Shown here one piece after another: positions 14,838-21,924 of a DNA stretch of 35,944 nucleotides; within the stretch, counting starts at the first letter, position 1, and each line of letters starts with the position of its first letter. Both the position numbers and the translations under genes were made by a program. Location of the stretch: contig NZ_JAEQAZ010000089.1 of NCBI RefSeq assembly GCF_016654115.1, forward strand, positions 1-35,944, given 5' to 3'. Origin of the DNA: Streptomyces sp. MBT53. GTDB lineage: Bacteria > Actinomycetota > Actinomycetes > Streptomycetales > Streptomycetaceae. Below the pieces are notes generated by a model, which saw nothing but the letters and a program-made list of their open reading frames with translations, made no database searches and had not been told where the DNA came from.

Positions 14838-15782
14838 CTACGCCACCTTGCGCGACTGGTACTCGGTGATGTCCGCCATCGGCGGCCGTTCCTCCGTGTC
14901 CACGGAGTACGTGCGCGGCTCGAAACCGTCCGGCCCCCGCTCGAACTGCGTGAGGGACGGCCGGATGAGATGCCCGCGGGCCAGCCTCAGCTGTGCCGTG
15001 CGGTAGATCTGCGCGGCCATCCGCCCCAGCGCCTGCCCGTCCTGGTGCCGGTGCTTGCGCACCCCGACGTCGACCTGGGCGAGGGCGTCCAGCCCCACCA
15101 GGTGCAGCGCGTCGACGAGCATGCCCAGCTCGACGCCGTAGCCGACGGGGAACGGGAGCTGCTCGAGGAGCGAGCGCCGGGCCGCGTACTCGCCGCCCAA
15201 CGGCTGGACGAATCCGGCCAGTTGAGGCCAGTGCATGTTCAGCAGCGGGCGGGCCATCAGCTCGGTGACGCGTCCGCCCTGGCCGGCCGCGCCGCCGAGC
15301 GGGCGGTCGTACATCGCCTTGACGAGGTCGACGCCGGGGTCGGTGAGCAGTGGGCCCACGATCCCGGTGACGAAGTCGGAGGAGAACTCCTTCAGGTCCG
15401 CGTCGATGAAACAGACGATGTCGCCGCTCGTCACCAGCAGCGAGCGCCACAGCACCTCGCCCTTGCCGGGCACGGCGGGGATGCGGGGCAGGATGTCGTC
15501 CCGGTGCACGACCCGGGCGCCCGCCGCGGCGGCCACCTCGGAGGTGCGGTCGGTGGACCCGGAGTCGACGACGACGATCTCGTCGACGAGCGGGACCTGC
15601 TGCATGAGGTCGTGACGGATGATCGCGACGATCTCACCGACCGTCGCTTCCTCGTTGAGCGCGGGCAGCACGACGGAGACCGACTGGCCCGTGCGGTGCT
15701 TCGCGGCCAGAATCTTGTGGAGCGGCCGATCGGTCAGGGACCAGGAGCGGGTGCTCAGCCAGTGCTCGACTTCCTTCAGCAC
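14838..15782 (-). CDS. gpgS: Glucosyl-3-phosphoglycerate synthase (GT81)
   Basis: A 314-residue GT-A glycosyltransferase that transfers glucose from an NDP-sugar to 3-phosphoglycerate, the first step to the osmolyte glucosylglycerate. Motifs: VSVVLPALNEEATVGEIVAI, VVVDSGSTDRTSEVAAAAGA, metal-binding FIDADLKEFSSDFV (DAD), LVKAMYDRPLG and KHRHQDGQALGRMA near the C-terminus. Start choice: GTG 15782 (VLKEVEHWLSTRSWSL) has GAGGAG 9 bases upstream; the frame also opens at GTG 15824, which adds 14 residues but lacks a ribosome site. Family length is about 320. The dedicated phosphatase GpgP is not adjacent. It is divergent from the metM operon and placed upstream of otsA, a logical osmoprotectant pair. 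Confidence 0.88.
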   Translation of the reverse strand: MLKEVEHWLSTRSWSLTDRPLHKILAAKHRTGQSVSVVLPALNEEATVGEIVAIIRHDLMQQVPLVDEIVVVDSGSTDRTSEVAAAAGARVVHRDDILPRIPAVPGKGEVLWRSLLVTSGDIVCFIDADLKEFSSDFVTGIVGPLLTDPGVDLVKAMYDRPLGGAAGQGGRVTELMARPLLNMHWPQLAGFVQPLGGEYAARRSLLEQLPFPVGYGVELGMLVDALHLVGLDALAQVDVGVRKHRHQDGQALGRMAAQIYRTAQLRLARGHLIRPSLTQFERGPDGFEPRTYSVDTEERPPMADITEYQSRKVA

Positions 15783-15966
15783 GTTGCGCGGCTCCTCTGC
15801 GTTCTCTCGGCGAGGGCTGGTCACAGACAGTGAGTATGTGATCCATCTCGCGGTTCGGACGGCTCACTCAACTGTCCTGGCCTTCGGTTACAGTCTTGAA
15901 CAACGCTGATGACCATCGCATGTCGGGGGCCGTCGGCGAGACAATTGCATACACAACTGAACACCG

Positions 15967-16117
15967 CTCATCCAGAGGGGCAGAGGGATACGGCCCGTTG
16001 AAGCCCCGGCAACCCTCCAGCCGGTCTTGTCGCATGTACATCCACATGTGCCGAGGCTCCCGGCTCGGGAAGGTGCCAAATCCGTCTCACGGCGAAACGC
16101 GTCGTGGGGAAGATGAG
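15967..16117 (+). promoter_or_regulatory. SAM riboswitch (S-box fold, SAM-I/SAM-IV superfamily)
   Basis: The core AGAGGGGCAGAGGGATACGG (15974-15993), then CCCGTTGAAGCCCCGGCAAC (15994-16013) and GGTGCCAAATCCG (16072-16084), is the S-box consensus including the kink-turn and SAM pocket. The P1 helix is CTCATC (15967-15972) with GATGAG (16112-16117). P3 is a CATGT...ACATG hairpin. Whether it belongs to SAM-I, SAM-IV or the variant class needs a covariance model. The 3' strand of P1 abuts the ribosome site of the next gene and no terminator hairpin lies between, so control is probably at translation: bound SAM closes P1 and hides the ribosome site. Confidence 0.93.
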
Positions 16118-16124
16118 GAAAGGG
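16116..16124 (+). promoter_or_regulatory. Ribosome-binding site overlapping riboswitch helix P1
   Basis: AGGAAAGGG lies 10 bases before ATG 16135. Its first two bases belong to the P1 3' strand, and GAGG (16115-16118) can pair with CCTC (16125-16128). Both arrangements could gate access by the ribosome. Confidence 0.55.
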
Positions 16125-16134
16125 CCTCGCCTCC

Positions 16135-17472
16135 ATGGCTGCGCAGACTGTTGCAAGCACCACGAACTCCGCGAAGACGGACACCACCGCCGCGGACCCG
16201 AACACCGCTTCCGCGAACGCCGTCGATCTCGGCCCCGCCACCGCGCTCTCCTGCCGCGAGTGCGGCCACCGCGTCCCGCTCGGCCCTGTCTTTGCCTGCG
16301 AGGAGTGTTTCGGCCCGCTGGAGATCGCCTACGACTTCTCGGCCTACGACACCGAAGAGCTCCGCAAGCAGATCGAAGCGGGCCCCGCGAACATCTGGCG
16401 TTACGCGCCCCTGCTCCCCGTCCCCGCCGACGTGGCGACCAAGCCGAACATCAACCCCGGCTGGACCAAGCTCGTCCAGGCCGACAACCTCGCCCGCGAA
16501 CTCGGCGTCGACACGGGCAAGCTGTTCGTCAAGGACGACTCCGGCAACCCGACGCACTCCTTCAAGGACCGGGTCGTGGCGCAGGCCATCGAAGCGGCGC
16601 GCGCCTTCGACTTCACCACCCTCTCCTGCTCCTCCACCGGCAACCTCGCCGGCGCCGTCGGTGCCGCCGCCGCCCGGGCCGGCTTCCGCTCCTGCGTGTT
16701 CATCCCGCACGACCTGGAGCAGGGCAAGGTCGTCATGGCCGCGGTCTACGGCGGCGAGCTCGTCGGCATCGAGGGCAACTACGACGACGTGAACCGCTTC
16801 TGCTCCGAGCTGATCGGCGACCCGGCGGGCGAGGGCTGGGGCTTCGTCAACGTCAACCTCCGGCCGTACTACGCCGAGGGCTCCAAGACCCTGGCGTACG
16901 AGATCTGCGAGCAGCTCGGCTGGCGGCTTCCCGACCAGCTGGTCGTGCCGATCGCCTCCGGCTCACAGCTCACGAAGATCGACAAGGGCCTCCAGGAGCT
17001 GATCAAGCTCGGTCTCGTCGAGGACAAGCCGTACAAGATCTTCGGCGCCCAGGCGGAAGGCTGCTCGCCGGTGTCCGTCGCGTACAAGGCCGGGCACGAC
17101 GTCGTACGGCCGCAGAAGCCGAACACCATCGCGAAGTCCCTCGCCATCGGCAACCCGGCGGACGGGCCGTACGTCCTCGACATCGCCCGGCGTACGGGCG
17201 GGGCCGTGGAGGACGTCACCGACGAGCAGTGCGTGGACGCGATCAAGCTGCTGGCGCGGACCGAGGGGATCTTCGCGGAGACCGCGGGCGGTGTGACCGT
17301 GGGCGTGACGAGGAAGCTGATCGAGAACGGTCTGCTGGACCCGACGCTCACCACGGTCGTGCTGAACACCGGGGACGGTCTGAAGACGCTGGACGCGGTG
17401 GCCGGCACCGGGCTCACCGCGACGATCCGCCCGAGCCTTGAGTCCTTCAGGGAAGCCGGACTCGCGTCCTGA
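16135..17472 (+). CDS. metM: Threonine-synthase-like PLP enzyme, probable O-phosphohomoserine-dependent homocysteine synthase MetM
   Basis: A 445-residue fold-type II PLP enzyme. After about 38 low-complexity residues, a zinc-ribbon-like CxxC pair occurs (Cys40-x2-Cys43, Cys55-x2-Cys58). The PLP lysine is Lys144 in NPTHSFKDR, the phosphate loop is SCSSTGNLAGAVGAAAARAG, and the C-terminal TLTTVVLNTGDG matches threonine synthase. It would normally be called thrC. Three facts argue otherwise: a SAM riboswitch controls it, a sulfur-carrier gene follows after 50 bases, and Streptomyces usually carry another thrC in a hom-thrC-thrB cluster. A MetM/MetO pair reported in Streptomyces turns O-phosphohomoserine into homocysteine with a protein thiocarboxylate as sulfur donor; this gene fits MetM. 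True threonine synthase activity remains the alternative. Confidence 0.8.
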   Translation: MAAQTVASTTNSAKTDTTAADPNTASANAVDLGPATALSCRECGHRVPLGPVFACEECFGPLEIAYDFSAYDTEELRKQIEAGPANIWRYAPLLPVPADVATKPNINPGWTKLVQADNLARELGVDTGKLFVKDDSGNPTHSFKDRVVAQAIEAARAFDFTTLSCSSTGNLAGAVGAAAARAGFRSCVFIPHDLEQGKVVMAAVYGGELVGIEGNYDDVNRFCSELIGDPAGEGWGFVNVNLRPYYAEGSKTLAYEICEQLGWRLPDQLVVPIASGSQLTKIDKGLQELIKLGLVEDKPYKIFGAQAEGCSPVSVAYKAGHDVVRPQKPNTIAKSLAIGNPADGPYVLDIARRTGGAVEDVTDEQCVDAIKLLARTEGIFAETAGGVTVGVTRKLIENGLLDPTLTTVVLNTGDGLKTLDAVAGTGLTATIRPSLESFREAGLAS

Positions 17473-17522
17473 CGGCCCACGCCCCCACAAGACAAAGCCG
17501 TACCTGACCGGAGGTCCTGAGC

Positions 17523-17798
17523 ATGAGCGTTTCCGTCCGCATCCCCACCATCCTGCGCACCTACACCGGCGGGCAGGCCGAAGTGACCGCCGAAGGCGCC
17601 ACCCTCGCCGAGGTCATTGGCGACCTGGAGAAGAACCACACGGGGATCTCCGCCCGCGTCCTCGACGACCAGGGCAAGCTGCGTCGGTTCGTCAACGTGT
17701 ACGTCAACGACGACGACGTGCGGTTCGAGCAGGGGCTGGAGACGGCGACTCCGGACGGCGCCGGCGTCTCGATCATCCCGGCCGTCGCCGGAGGCTGA
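17523..17798 (+). CDS. metO: MoaD/ThiS-like sulfur-carrier protein, probable MetO
   Basis: A 91-residue ubiquitin-fold protein ending in the diagnostic Gly-Gly (PAVAGG), the tail that is adenylated and turned into a thiocarboxylate. The body (SVRIPTILRTYTGGQAEV, LRRFVNVYVNDDDVRF) matches the MoaD/CysO group. GGAGG (17510-17514) lies 8 bases before ATG 17523. It sits 50 bases after metM and is followed by a strong terminator, so the two form a closed operon under the SAM riboswitch. Expected role: carry sulfur to MetM for homocysteine formation. The activating MoeB-type enzyme is not in the window. A generic molybdopterin MoaD is less likely because no other moa gene is present. Confidence 0.85.
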   Translation: MSVSVRIPTILRTYTGGQAEVTAEGATLAEVIGDLEKNHTGISARVLDDQGKLRRFVNVYVNDDDVRFEQGLETATPDGAGVSIIPAVAGG

Positions 17799-17821
17799 GC
17801 GCCCGCTTAATCGGTCGGTCG

Positions 17822-17845
17822 TTACCCTAGGTAATGCCGATTACC
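17822..17845. repeat. Overlapping TTACC/GGTAA inverted repeats after metO
   Basis: TTACC-cta-GGTAA (17822-17834) and GGTAAT-gccg-ATTACC (17830-17845) share their middle arm, so two alternative hairpins are possible just before the terminator. Function unknown. Confidence 0.45.
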
Positions 17846-17856
17846 GAGAGTTCATC

Positions 17857-17895
17857 GAATTGCCCCCTCCGTGAGAGAAGCGGAGGGGGCAATTC
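17857..17895 (+). terminator. Strong terminator of the metM-metO operon
   Basis: GAATTGCCCCCTCCG (17857-17871) and CGGAGGGGGCAATTC (17881-17895) form a perfect 15-bp stem with a 9-base loop, followed by TCTATGGTT. It is the most regular hairpin in the window. Confidence 0.9.
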
Positions 17896-18249
17896 TCTAT
17901 GGTTGAGCGGGGTAGAGTTGGGGAACGCGCTCCACTCCGCATGCCGAACGCATATGAGTACCGGCTCCGCGTGCGATGAGAAGTAGCCAAAGTGTGCAGG
18001 TCTTTTGCGCCTTATGTGCCCTTTATCCGGCCCGACTTGCCCTGAAGTCGGACGAATTCTCCGTAAATTCCCGACCGGTCCTGCCCGGAATTCTCGTCGG
18101 ATTGACCTGTTGCAGACGGCAGTTGGACGGATACATTCGGCCGCGGTCGACGCGTTCCGGCGCACGCCCCCAATCCTGTGGGGGGTGAGGTCTGACCCGG
18201 ATCCGCGAAGTGCGGATCCGTGCAAGGGCCAGTAATAGGGGAGTTAGGC
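17896..18249 (+). other. 354-bp spacer: promoter region and long 5' leader of the cold-shock gene
   Basis: No credible gene is seen here; the short frames have poor codon use. GC content is lower than in the flanking genes. It probably holds the csp promoter and a long leader mRNA, a usual feature of csp genes. Two hairpins occur near its end: CCCCC (18167-18171) with GGGGG (18180-18184), and the one listed at 18197-18219. Confidence 0.5.
18197..18219 (+). promoter_or_regulatory. Perfect 9-bp hairpin in the csp leader
   Basis: CGGATCCGC (18197-18205) pairs with GCGGATCCG (18211-18219) around a 5-base loop, 30 bases before the csp start and just upstream of the AGGGGAG ribosome site. It may tune translation or stability with temperature; that is inference. 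Confidence 0.5.
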
Positions 18250-18456
18250 ATGGCTCAGGGCACCGTCAAATGGTTCAACGCGGAGAAGGGGTACGGCTTC
18301 ATCGCGGTCGACGGTGGTGCGGATGTTTTCGTCCACTACAGCGCGATTCAGATGGACGGCTACCGCACCCTGGAAGAGGGTCAGCGGGTCGATTTCGAGA
18401 TCTCGCAGGGTCAGAAGGGGCCGCAGGCGGACATGGTCCGGCTCGCGACCAGCTGA
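18250..18456 (+). CDS. Cold-shock protein (CspA family)
   Basis: A 68-residue single cold-shock domain. RNP1 (KGYGFIAV, about residues 13-20) and RNP2 (DVFVHYSAI, about 30-38) are present, with the usual opening MAQGTVKWFNAEKGYGFI. It binds single-stranded RNA/DNA as an RNA chaperone or antiterminator. ATG 18250 is preceded by GGGGAG; an upstream in-frame ATG at 18220 would add ten residues with no homology and lies inside the leader hairpin region. It has its own strong terminator and lies about 350 bp before groEL2. Confidence 0.95.
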   Translation: MAQGTVKWFNAEKGYGFIAVDGGADVFVHYSAIQMDGYRTLEEGQRVDFEISQGQKGPQADMVRLATS

Positions 18457-18497
18457 AGCACGCGCCGACGAACAGCAGCGACGTTCTTCGTTCCTCA

Positions 18498-18549
18498 CCG
18501 AAGGGCTCGTACTCCTGGGGGGTCACCTCCTGGGGTACGGGCCCTTCGG
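18498..18549 (+). terminator. Terminator of the cold-shock gene
   Basis: CCGAAGGGC (18498-18506), T, CGTAC (18508-18512) pair with GTACG (18535-18539), G, GCCCTTCGG (18541-18549). The stem is 15 bp with one T-G wobble, 41 bases after the csp stop. The loop carries a direct repeat of CTCCTGGGG. Confidence 0.75.
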
Positions 18550-18620
18550 CATGCCCGGGGCCGGGGGCCGGAGCAGGGGCCGAAGCGGGGGTGGGAGCGG
18601 GTGTCAGAACCTGGGAGCCG

Positions 18621-18647
18621 CTTGCACTCGACCATGCCGAGTGCTAA
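18621..18647. promoter_or_regulatory. CIRCE element 1 (HrcA operator)
   Basis: CTTGCACTC, 9 bases, GAGTGCTAA. The right arm is perfect against TTAGCACTC-N9-GAGTGCTAA; the left arm is slightly degenerate. It covers the -35 and -10 boxes of the groEL promoter, so HrcA binding would block RNA polymerase. Confidence 0.85.
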
Positions 18648-18650
18648 TCA
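18622..18650 (+). promoter_or_regulatory. groEL2 promoter
   Basis: TTGCAC (18622-18627), 17-base spacer, TAATCA (18645-18650). A housekeeping-type promoter lying inside CIRCE element 1; transcription should start near 18657, inside CIRCE element 2. Confidence 0.65.
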
Positions 18651-18656
18651 TTGGCG

Positions 18657-18683
18657 TTAGCACTCTGAAGGTGAGAGTGATAA
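18657..18683. promoter_or_regulatory. CIRCE element 2 (HrcA operator)
   Basis: TTAGCACTC, 9 bases, GAGTGATAA. The left arm is perfect and the right arm has one change. It starts 9 bases after element 1, so four half-sites follow one another at an exact 18-bp period. Being at or after the transcription start, it may also act in the mRNA. Confidence 0.85.
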
Positions 18684-18809
18684 CGAAGGATCGGGTCGGT
18701 GAGGCCCGCAGGCCAGGTGGCGCAAGGAGCCACGGGGCAGGCGAGCCGTCCGTCGCGGGCGCCAGCGCGGTCCGGAGCAATCCACCCCAGTCCGGGAGGA
18801 CCACTTCAC

Positions 18810-20438
18810 ATGGCCAAGATCATCGCGTTCGACGAGGAGGCGCGGCGAGGCCTTGAGCGCGGCATGAACCAGCTCGCCGACGCCGTCAAGGTCACCCTCG
18901 GCCCCAAGGGCCGCAACGTCGTCCTTGAGAAGAAGTGGGGCGCCCCCACGATCACCAACGATGGTGTCTCCATCGCCAAGGAGATCGAGCTGGAGGACCC
19001 GTACGAGAAGATCGGCGCCGAGCTGGTCAAGGAAGTCGCCAAGAAGACGGACGACGTCGCCGGTGACGGTACGACCACCGCGACCGTCCTCGCCCAGGCC
19101 CTCGTCAAGGAAGGCCTCCGCAACGTAGCCGCGGGCGCCAACCCGATGGCCCTCAAGCGCGGCATCGAGAAGGCCGTCGAGGCCGTCTCCGGTGCCCTCC
19201 TCGAGCAGGCCAAGGACGTGGAGACCAAGGAGCAGATCGCTTCCACGGCCTCCATCTCCGCCGCCGACACCCAGATCGGCGAGCTCATCGCCGAGGCGAT
19301 GGACAAGGTCGGCAAGGAAGGCGTCATCACCGTCGAGGAGTCGCAGACCTTCGGTCTCGAGCTCGAGCTCACCGAGGGCATGCGCTTCGACAAGGGCTAC
19401 ATCTCGGCCTACTTCGCGACCGACATGGAGCGTATGGAGGCCGTCCTCGACGACCCGTACATCCTGATCGCGAACTCCAAGATCGCCAACGTCAAGGACC
19501 TGCTCCCGCTCCTGGAGAAGGTCATGCAGTCGGGCAAGCCGCTGCTGATCATCGCCGAGGACGTCGAGGGCGAGGCCCTGTCCACGCTGGTCGTCAACAA
19601 GATCCGCGGCACCTTCAAGTCCGTCGCCGTCAAGGCTCCGGGCTTCGGCGACCGCCGCAAGGCCATGCTCGGCGACATCGCCATCCTCACGGGCGGCGAG
19701 GTCATCTCCGAGGAGGTCGGCCTCAAGCTGGAGAACGCGACCGTGGACCTCCTCGGCCGCGCCCGCAAGGTCGTCATCACCAAGGACGAGACCACCATCG
19801 TCGACGGCTCCGGCTCCGCCGACCAGGTCGCCGGCCGGGTCAACCAGATCCGCGCCGAGATCGAGAACAGCGACTCGGACTACGACCGCGAGAAGCTCCA
19901 GGAGCGCCTGGCCAAGCTCGCGGGTGGCGTCGCCGTCATCAAGGCGGGCGCGGCCACCGAGGTCGAGCTCAAGGAGCGCAAGCACCGCATCGAGGACGCC
20001 GTTCGCAACGCGAAGGCGGCCGTCGAGGAGGGCATCGTCGCCGGTGGCGGCGTCGCGCTCATCCAGGCGGGTCACGTCTTCGAGAAGCTGGAGCTCGAAG
20101 GTGACGAGGCCACGGGTGCCGCGATCGTGAAGCTGGCCCTCGAGGCCCCGCTGAAGCAGATCGCCGTCAACGCCGGCCTCGAGGGCGGCGTCGTGGTGGA
20201 GAAGGTCCGCAACCTCACCCCGGGTCACGGCCTCAACGCCGCGACCGGCGAGTACGTCGACCTCATCGCCGAGGGCATCATCGACCCGGCGAAGGTCACG
20301 CGCTCCGCGCTGCAGAACGCGGCCTCCATCGCCGCGCTCTTCCTCACCACCGAGGCCGTCATCGCCGACAAGCCCGAGAAGGCCGGTGCCGGCGCGGGTG
20401 CCGGCGGCGGCATGCCGGGCGGTGACATGGACTTCTGA
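18810..20438 (+). CDS. groEL2: 60-kDa chaperonin GroEL (second, solitary copy)
   Basis: A 542-residue chaperonin with MAKIIAFDEEARRGLERGMN, KGRNVVLEKKWGAPTITNDG, the ATPase loop DDVAGDGTTTATVLAQALV, and the GroEL signature around AAVEEGIVAGGGVALIQAG. The C-terminus is GGGMPGGDMDF, the Gly-Met type of a standard GroEL rather than the His-rich tail of GroEL1. There is no groES next to it, matching the solitary groEL2 of S. coelicolor; the co-chaperonin must come from the groES-groEL1 locus elsewhere. ATG 18810 follows GGGAGGA. Heat-shock control by HrcA is expected from the two CIRCE elements. The codon bias is very strong, fitting high expression. Confidence 0.97.
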   Translation: MAKIIAFDEEARRGLERGMNQLADAVKVTLGPKGRNVVLEKKWGAPTITNDGVSIAKEIELEDPYEKIGAELVKEVAKKTDDVAGDGTTTATVLAQALVKEGLRNVAAGANPMALKRGIEKAVEAVSGALLEQAKDVETKEQIASTASISAADTQIGELIAEAMDKVGKEGVITVEESQTFGLELELTEGMRFDKGYISAYFATDMERMEAVLDDPYILIANSKIANVKDLLPLLEKVMQSGKPLLIIAEDVEGEALSTLVVNKIRGTFKSVAVKAPGFGDRRKAMLGDIAILTGGEVISEEVGLKLENATVDLLGRARKVVITKDETTIVDGSGSADQVAGRVNQIRAEIENSDSDYDREKLQERLAKLAGGVAVIKAGAATEVELKERKHRIEDAVRNAKAAVEEGIVAGGGVALIQAGHVFEKLELEGDEATGAAIVKLALEAPLKQIAVNAGLEGGVVVEKVRNLTPGHGLNAATGEYVDLIAEGIIDPAKVTRSALQNAASIAALFLTTEAVIADKPEKAGAGAGAGGGMPGGDMDF

Positions 20439-20468
20439 TCGACCCCTTCCGGTTGATCAACGGTCTTA

Positions 20469-20513
20469 CCGAGGGCGGTACTTCCTGCTTCTGGCGGGGG
20501 GTACCGCCCTCGG
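20469..20513 (+). terminator. Terminator of groEL2
   Basis: CCGAGGGCGGTAC (20469-20481) and GTACCGCCCTCGG (20501-20513) form a perfect 13-bp stem with a 19-base loop, 30 bases after the groEL2 stop. No T-run. Confidence 0.85.
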
Positions 20514-20652
20514 GCGTGTCCGGGATCACAGGGTGTCGGGTGAAGCGGGTGGAATGACGGGCTTGGCTCGGGGGTTGTCGTTGACGCATGATCGATGCAT
20601 ACGCACATACCATCCGGTACCCAGTGCCTTGTTGTCCGAGGAGCCCCCACAC

Positions 20653-21783
20653 GTGTCTACGTCCGCCCCCGCGTCCCGAGCGGCCGAAGTGCTCGCCCGT
20701 CCGATCGTCCTCAACGGCCTGACCGTCCCGAACCGGATCGTGATGGCGCCGATGACCCGGCAGTTCTCGCCGGGCGGCATTCCCGGTGAGGACGTCGTCG
20801 GGTACTACTCCCGCCGGGCCGCCGCGGGCGTCGGTCTCATCGTCACCGAGGGCACGTACGTCGGGCACGAGTCGGCCGGGCAGAGCGACCGCGTCCCGCG
20901 CTTCCACGGCGCGGAGCAGCTCGCGGGCTGGGCGAAGGTCGCCGAGGGCGTGCACGCGGCGGGCGGCACGATCGTGCCCCAGCTGTGGCACATCGGCATG
21001 GTCCGCGAGCAGGGCCAGCCGCCGTACGCCGACGCCCCCGCGGTCGGCCCGTCCGGGCTGCGCATCGGCAGTGACGAGGTCACCGGTACGGCCATGACGC
21101 AGCGGGACCTGGACGACGTCATCGGCGCGTTCGCCGAGGCCGCTGCCGCCGCGGAGCGCATCGGCTTCGACGGCGTCGAGTTGCACGGCGCGCACGGCTA
21201 CCTCCTCGACCAGTTCCTGTACGCGGGCACCAACCGCCGTACGGACGCCTACGGCGGTGACGCGGTCGCCCGTACGAAGTTCGCGGCGGAGATCGTGGCC
21301 GCGGTACGGGAGACGGTCTCCCCGGAGTTCCCGATCATCTTCCGTTTCTCCCAGTGGAAGCAGGATGTCTACGGGGCCCGGCTTGCCGAGACTCCGGAGG
21401 AGCTGGAGGCGATCCTGACGCCGATCGCCGCGGCCGGTGTCGATGTCTTCCACGCCTCCACGCGCCGTTACTGGCTGCCCGAGTTCGAGGAGACCGGGTC
21501 CGACCTCAACCTCGCGGGCTGGACCAAGAAGCTCACCGGGAAGCAGACCATCACCGTCGGGTCGGTCGGTCTCGACGGGGACTTCCTCAAGGGGTTCCGT
21601 GGGGAGGGTGCGCCGGTCAAGGGGATCGACGATCTGCTCGACAGCCTTGAGCGTGACGAGTTCGACATGGTCGCGGTGGGGCGGGCGCTGCTTCAGGATC
21701 CGGAGTGGGCGGAGAAGGTCTTGGCCGGTCGGGTGGATGAGCTGGCGCCGTACGATGCGGCGGCGTTGCGCTCGCTGAGCTGA
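20653..21783 (+). CDS. Old yellow enzyme-family NADH:flavin oxidoreductase
   Basis: A 376-residue FMN enzyme (TIM barrel) from GTG 20653, with GAGGAG 9 bases upstream; the frame is open further back into groEL2's terminator but that part is not coding. PNRIVMAPMTR is the typical FMN-binding start, PQLWHIGMV the redox-tuning strand, HGAHGYLLDQFL (His178 and His181 pair) holds the substrate, and NRRTDAYGGD and the late VGRALLQDPEW complete the family pattern. It reduces activated C=C bonds of enones with NAD(P)H; the natural substrate is unknown. No partner gene is linked. Confidence 0.9.
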   Translation: MSTSAPASRAAEVLARPIVLNGLTVPNRIVMAPMTRQFSPGGIPGEDVVGYYSRRAAAGVGLIVTEGTYVGHESAGQSDRVPRFHGAEQLAGWAKVAEGVHAAGGTIVPQLWHIGMVREQGQPPYADAPAVGPSGLRIGSDEVTGTAMTQRDLDDVIGAFAEAAAAAERIGFDGVELHGAHGYLLDQFLYAGTNRRTDAYGGDAVARTKFAAEIVAAVRETVSPEFPIIFRFSQWKQDVYGARLAETPEELEAILTPIAAAGVDVFHASTRRYWLPEFEETGSDLNLAGWTKKLTGKQTITVGSVGLDGDFLKGFRGEGAPVKGIDDLLDSLERDEFDMVAVGRALLQDPEWAEKVLAGRVDELAPYDAAALRSLS

Positions 21784-21818
21784 GTTTCTCGCCCCCGCCG
21801 CCCCTGCCCGTCCCGTCA

Positions 21819-21895
21819 CTGGGGGCTGCGCCCCCAGACCCCCGCTTCGGCCCTGAAGGGGCCTCGTCCTCAAACGCCGGACGGGCTGATGGTGC
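21819..21895. repeat. Dispersed intergenic repeat with two hairpins after the OYE gene
   Basis: CTGGGGGC-tgc-GCCCCCAG (21819-21837) is a perfect 8-bp hairpin. It is followed by ACCCCCGCTTCGGCCC-TGAAG-GGGCC and then CAAACGCCGGACGGGC. From memory this whole string is a frequent intergenic repeat in Streptomyces. It probably ends transcription from both convergent genes. Confidence 0.6.
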
Positions 21896-21924
21896 CGGCC
21901 TGGGTTGGAAAGGAAAGGTGCCGG

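Noticed and set aside
16135..17472. Annotation as ordinary threonine synthase
   Set aside because: The SAM riboswitch and linked sulfur-carrier gene fit homocysteine synthesis better; kept as the alternative function.
18187..18198. GGTCTGACC as a DasR site before the cold-shock gene
   Set aside because: It is one base short of the dre spacing and lacks the CTAG core.
18657..20228. Long open frame (523 codons) on the strand opposite groEL2
   Set aside because: GC-rich third positions create long antisense frames; the protein is a Val/Leu/Asp/Gly-rich shadow with no motif, and groEL2 is certain.
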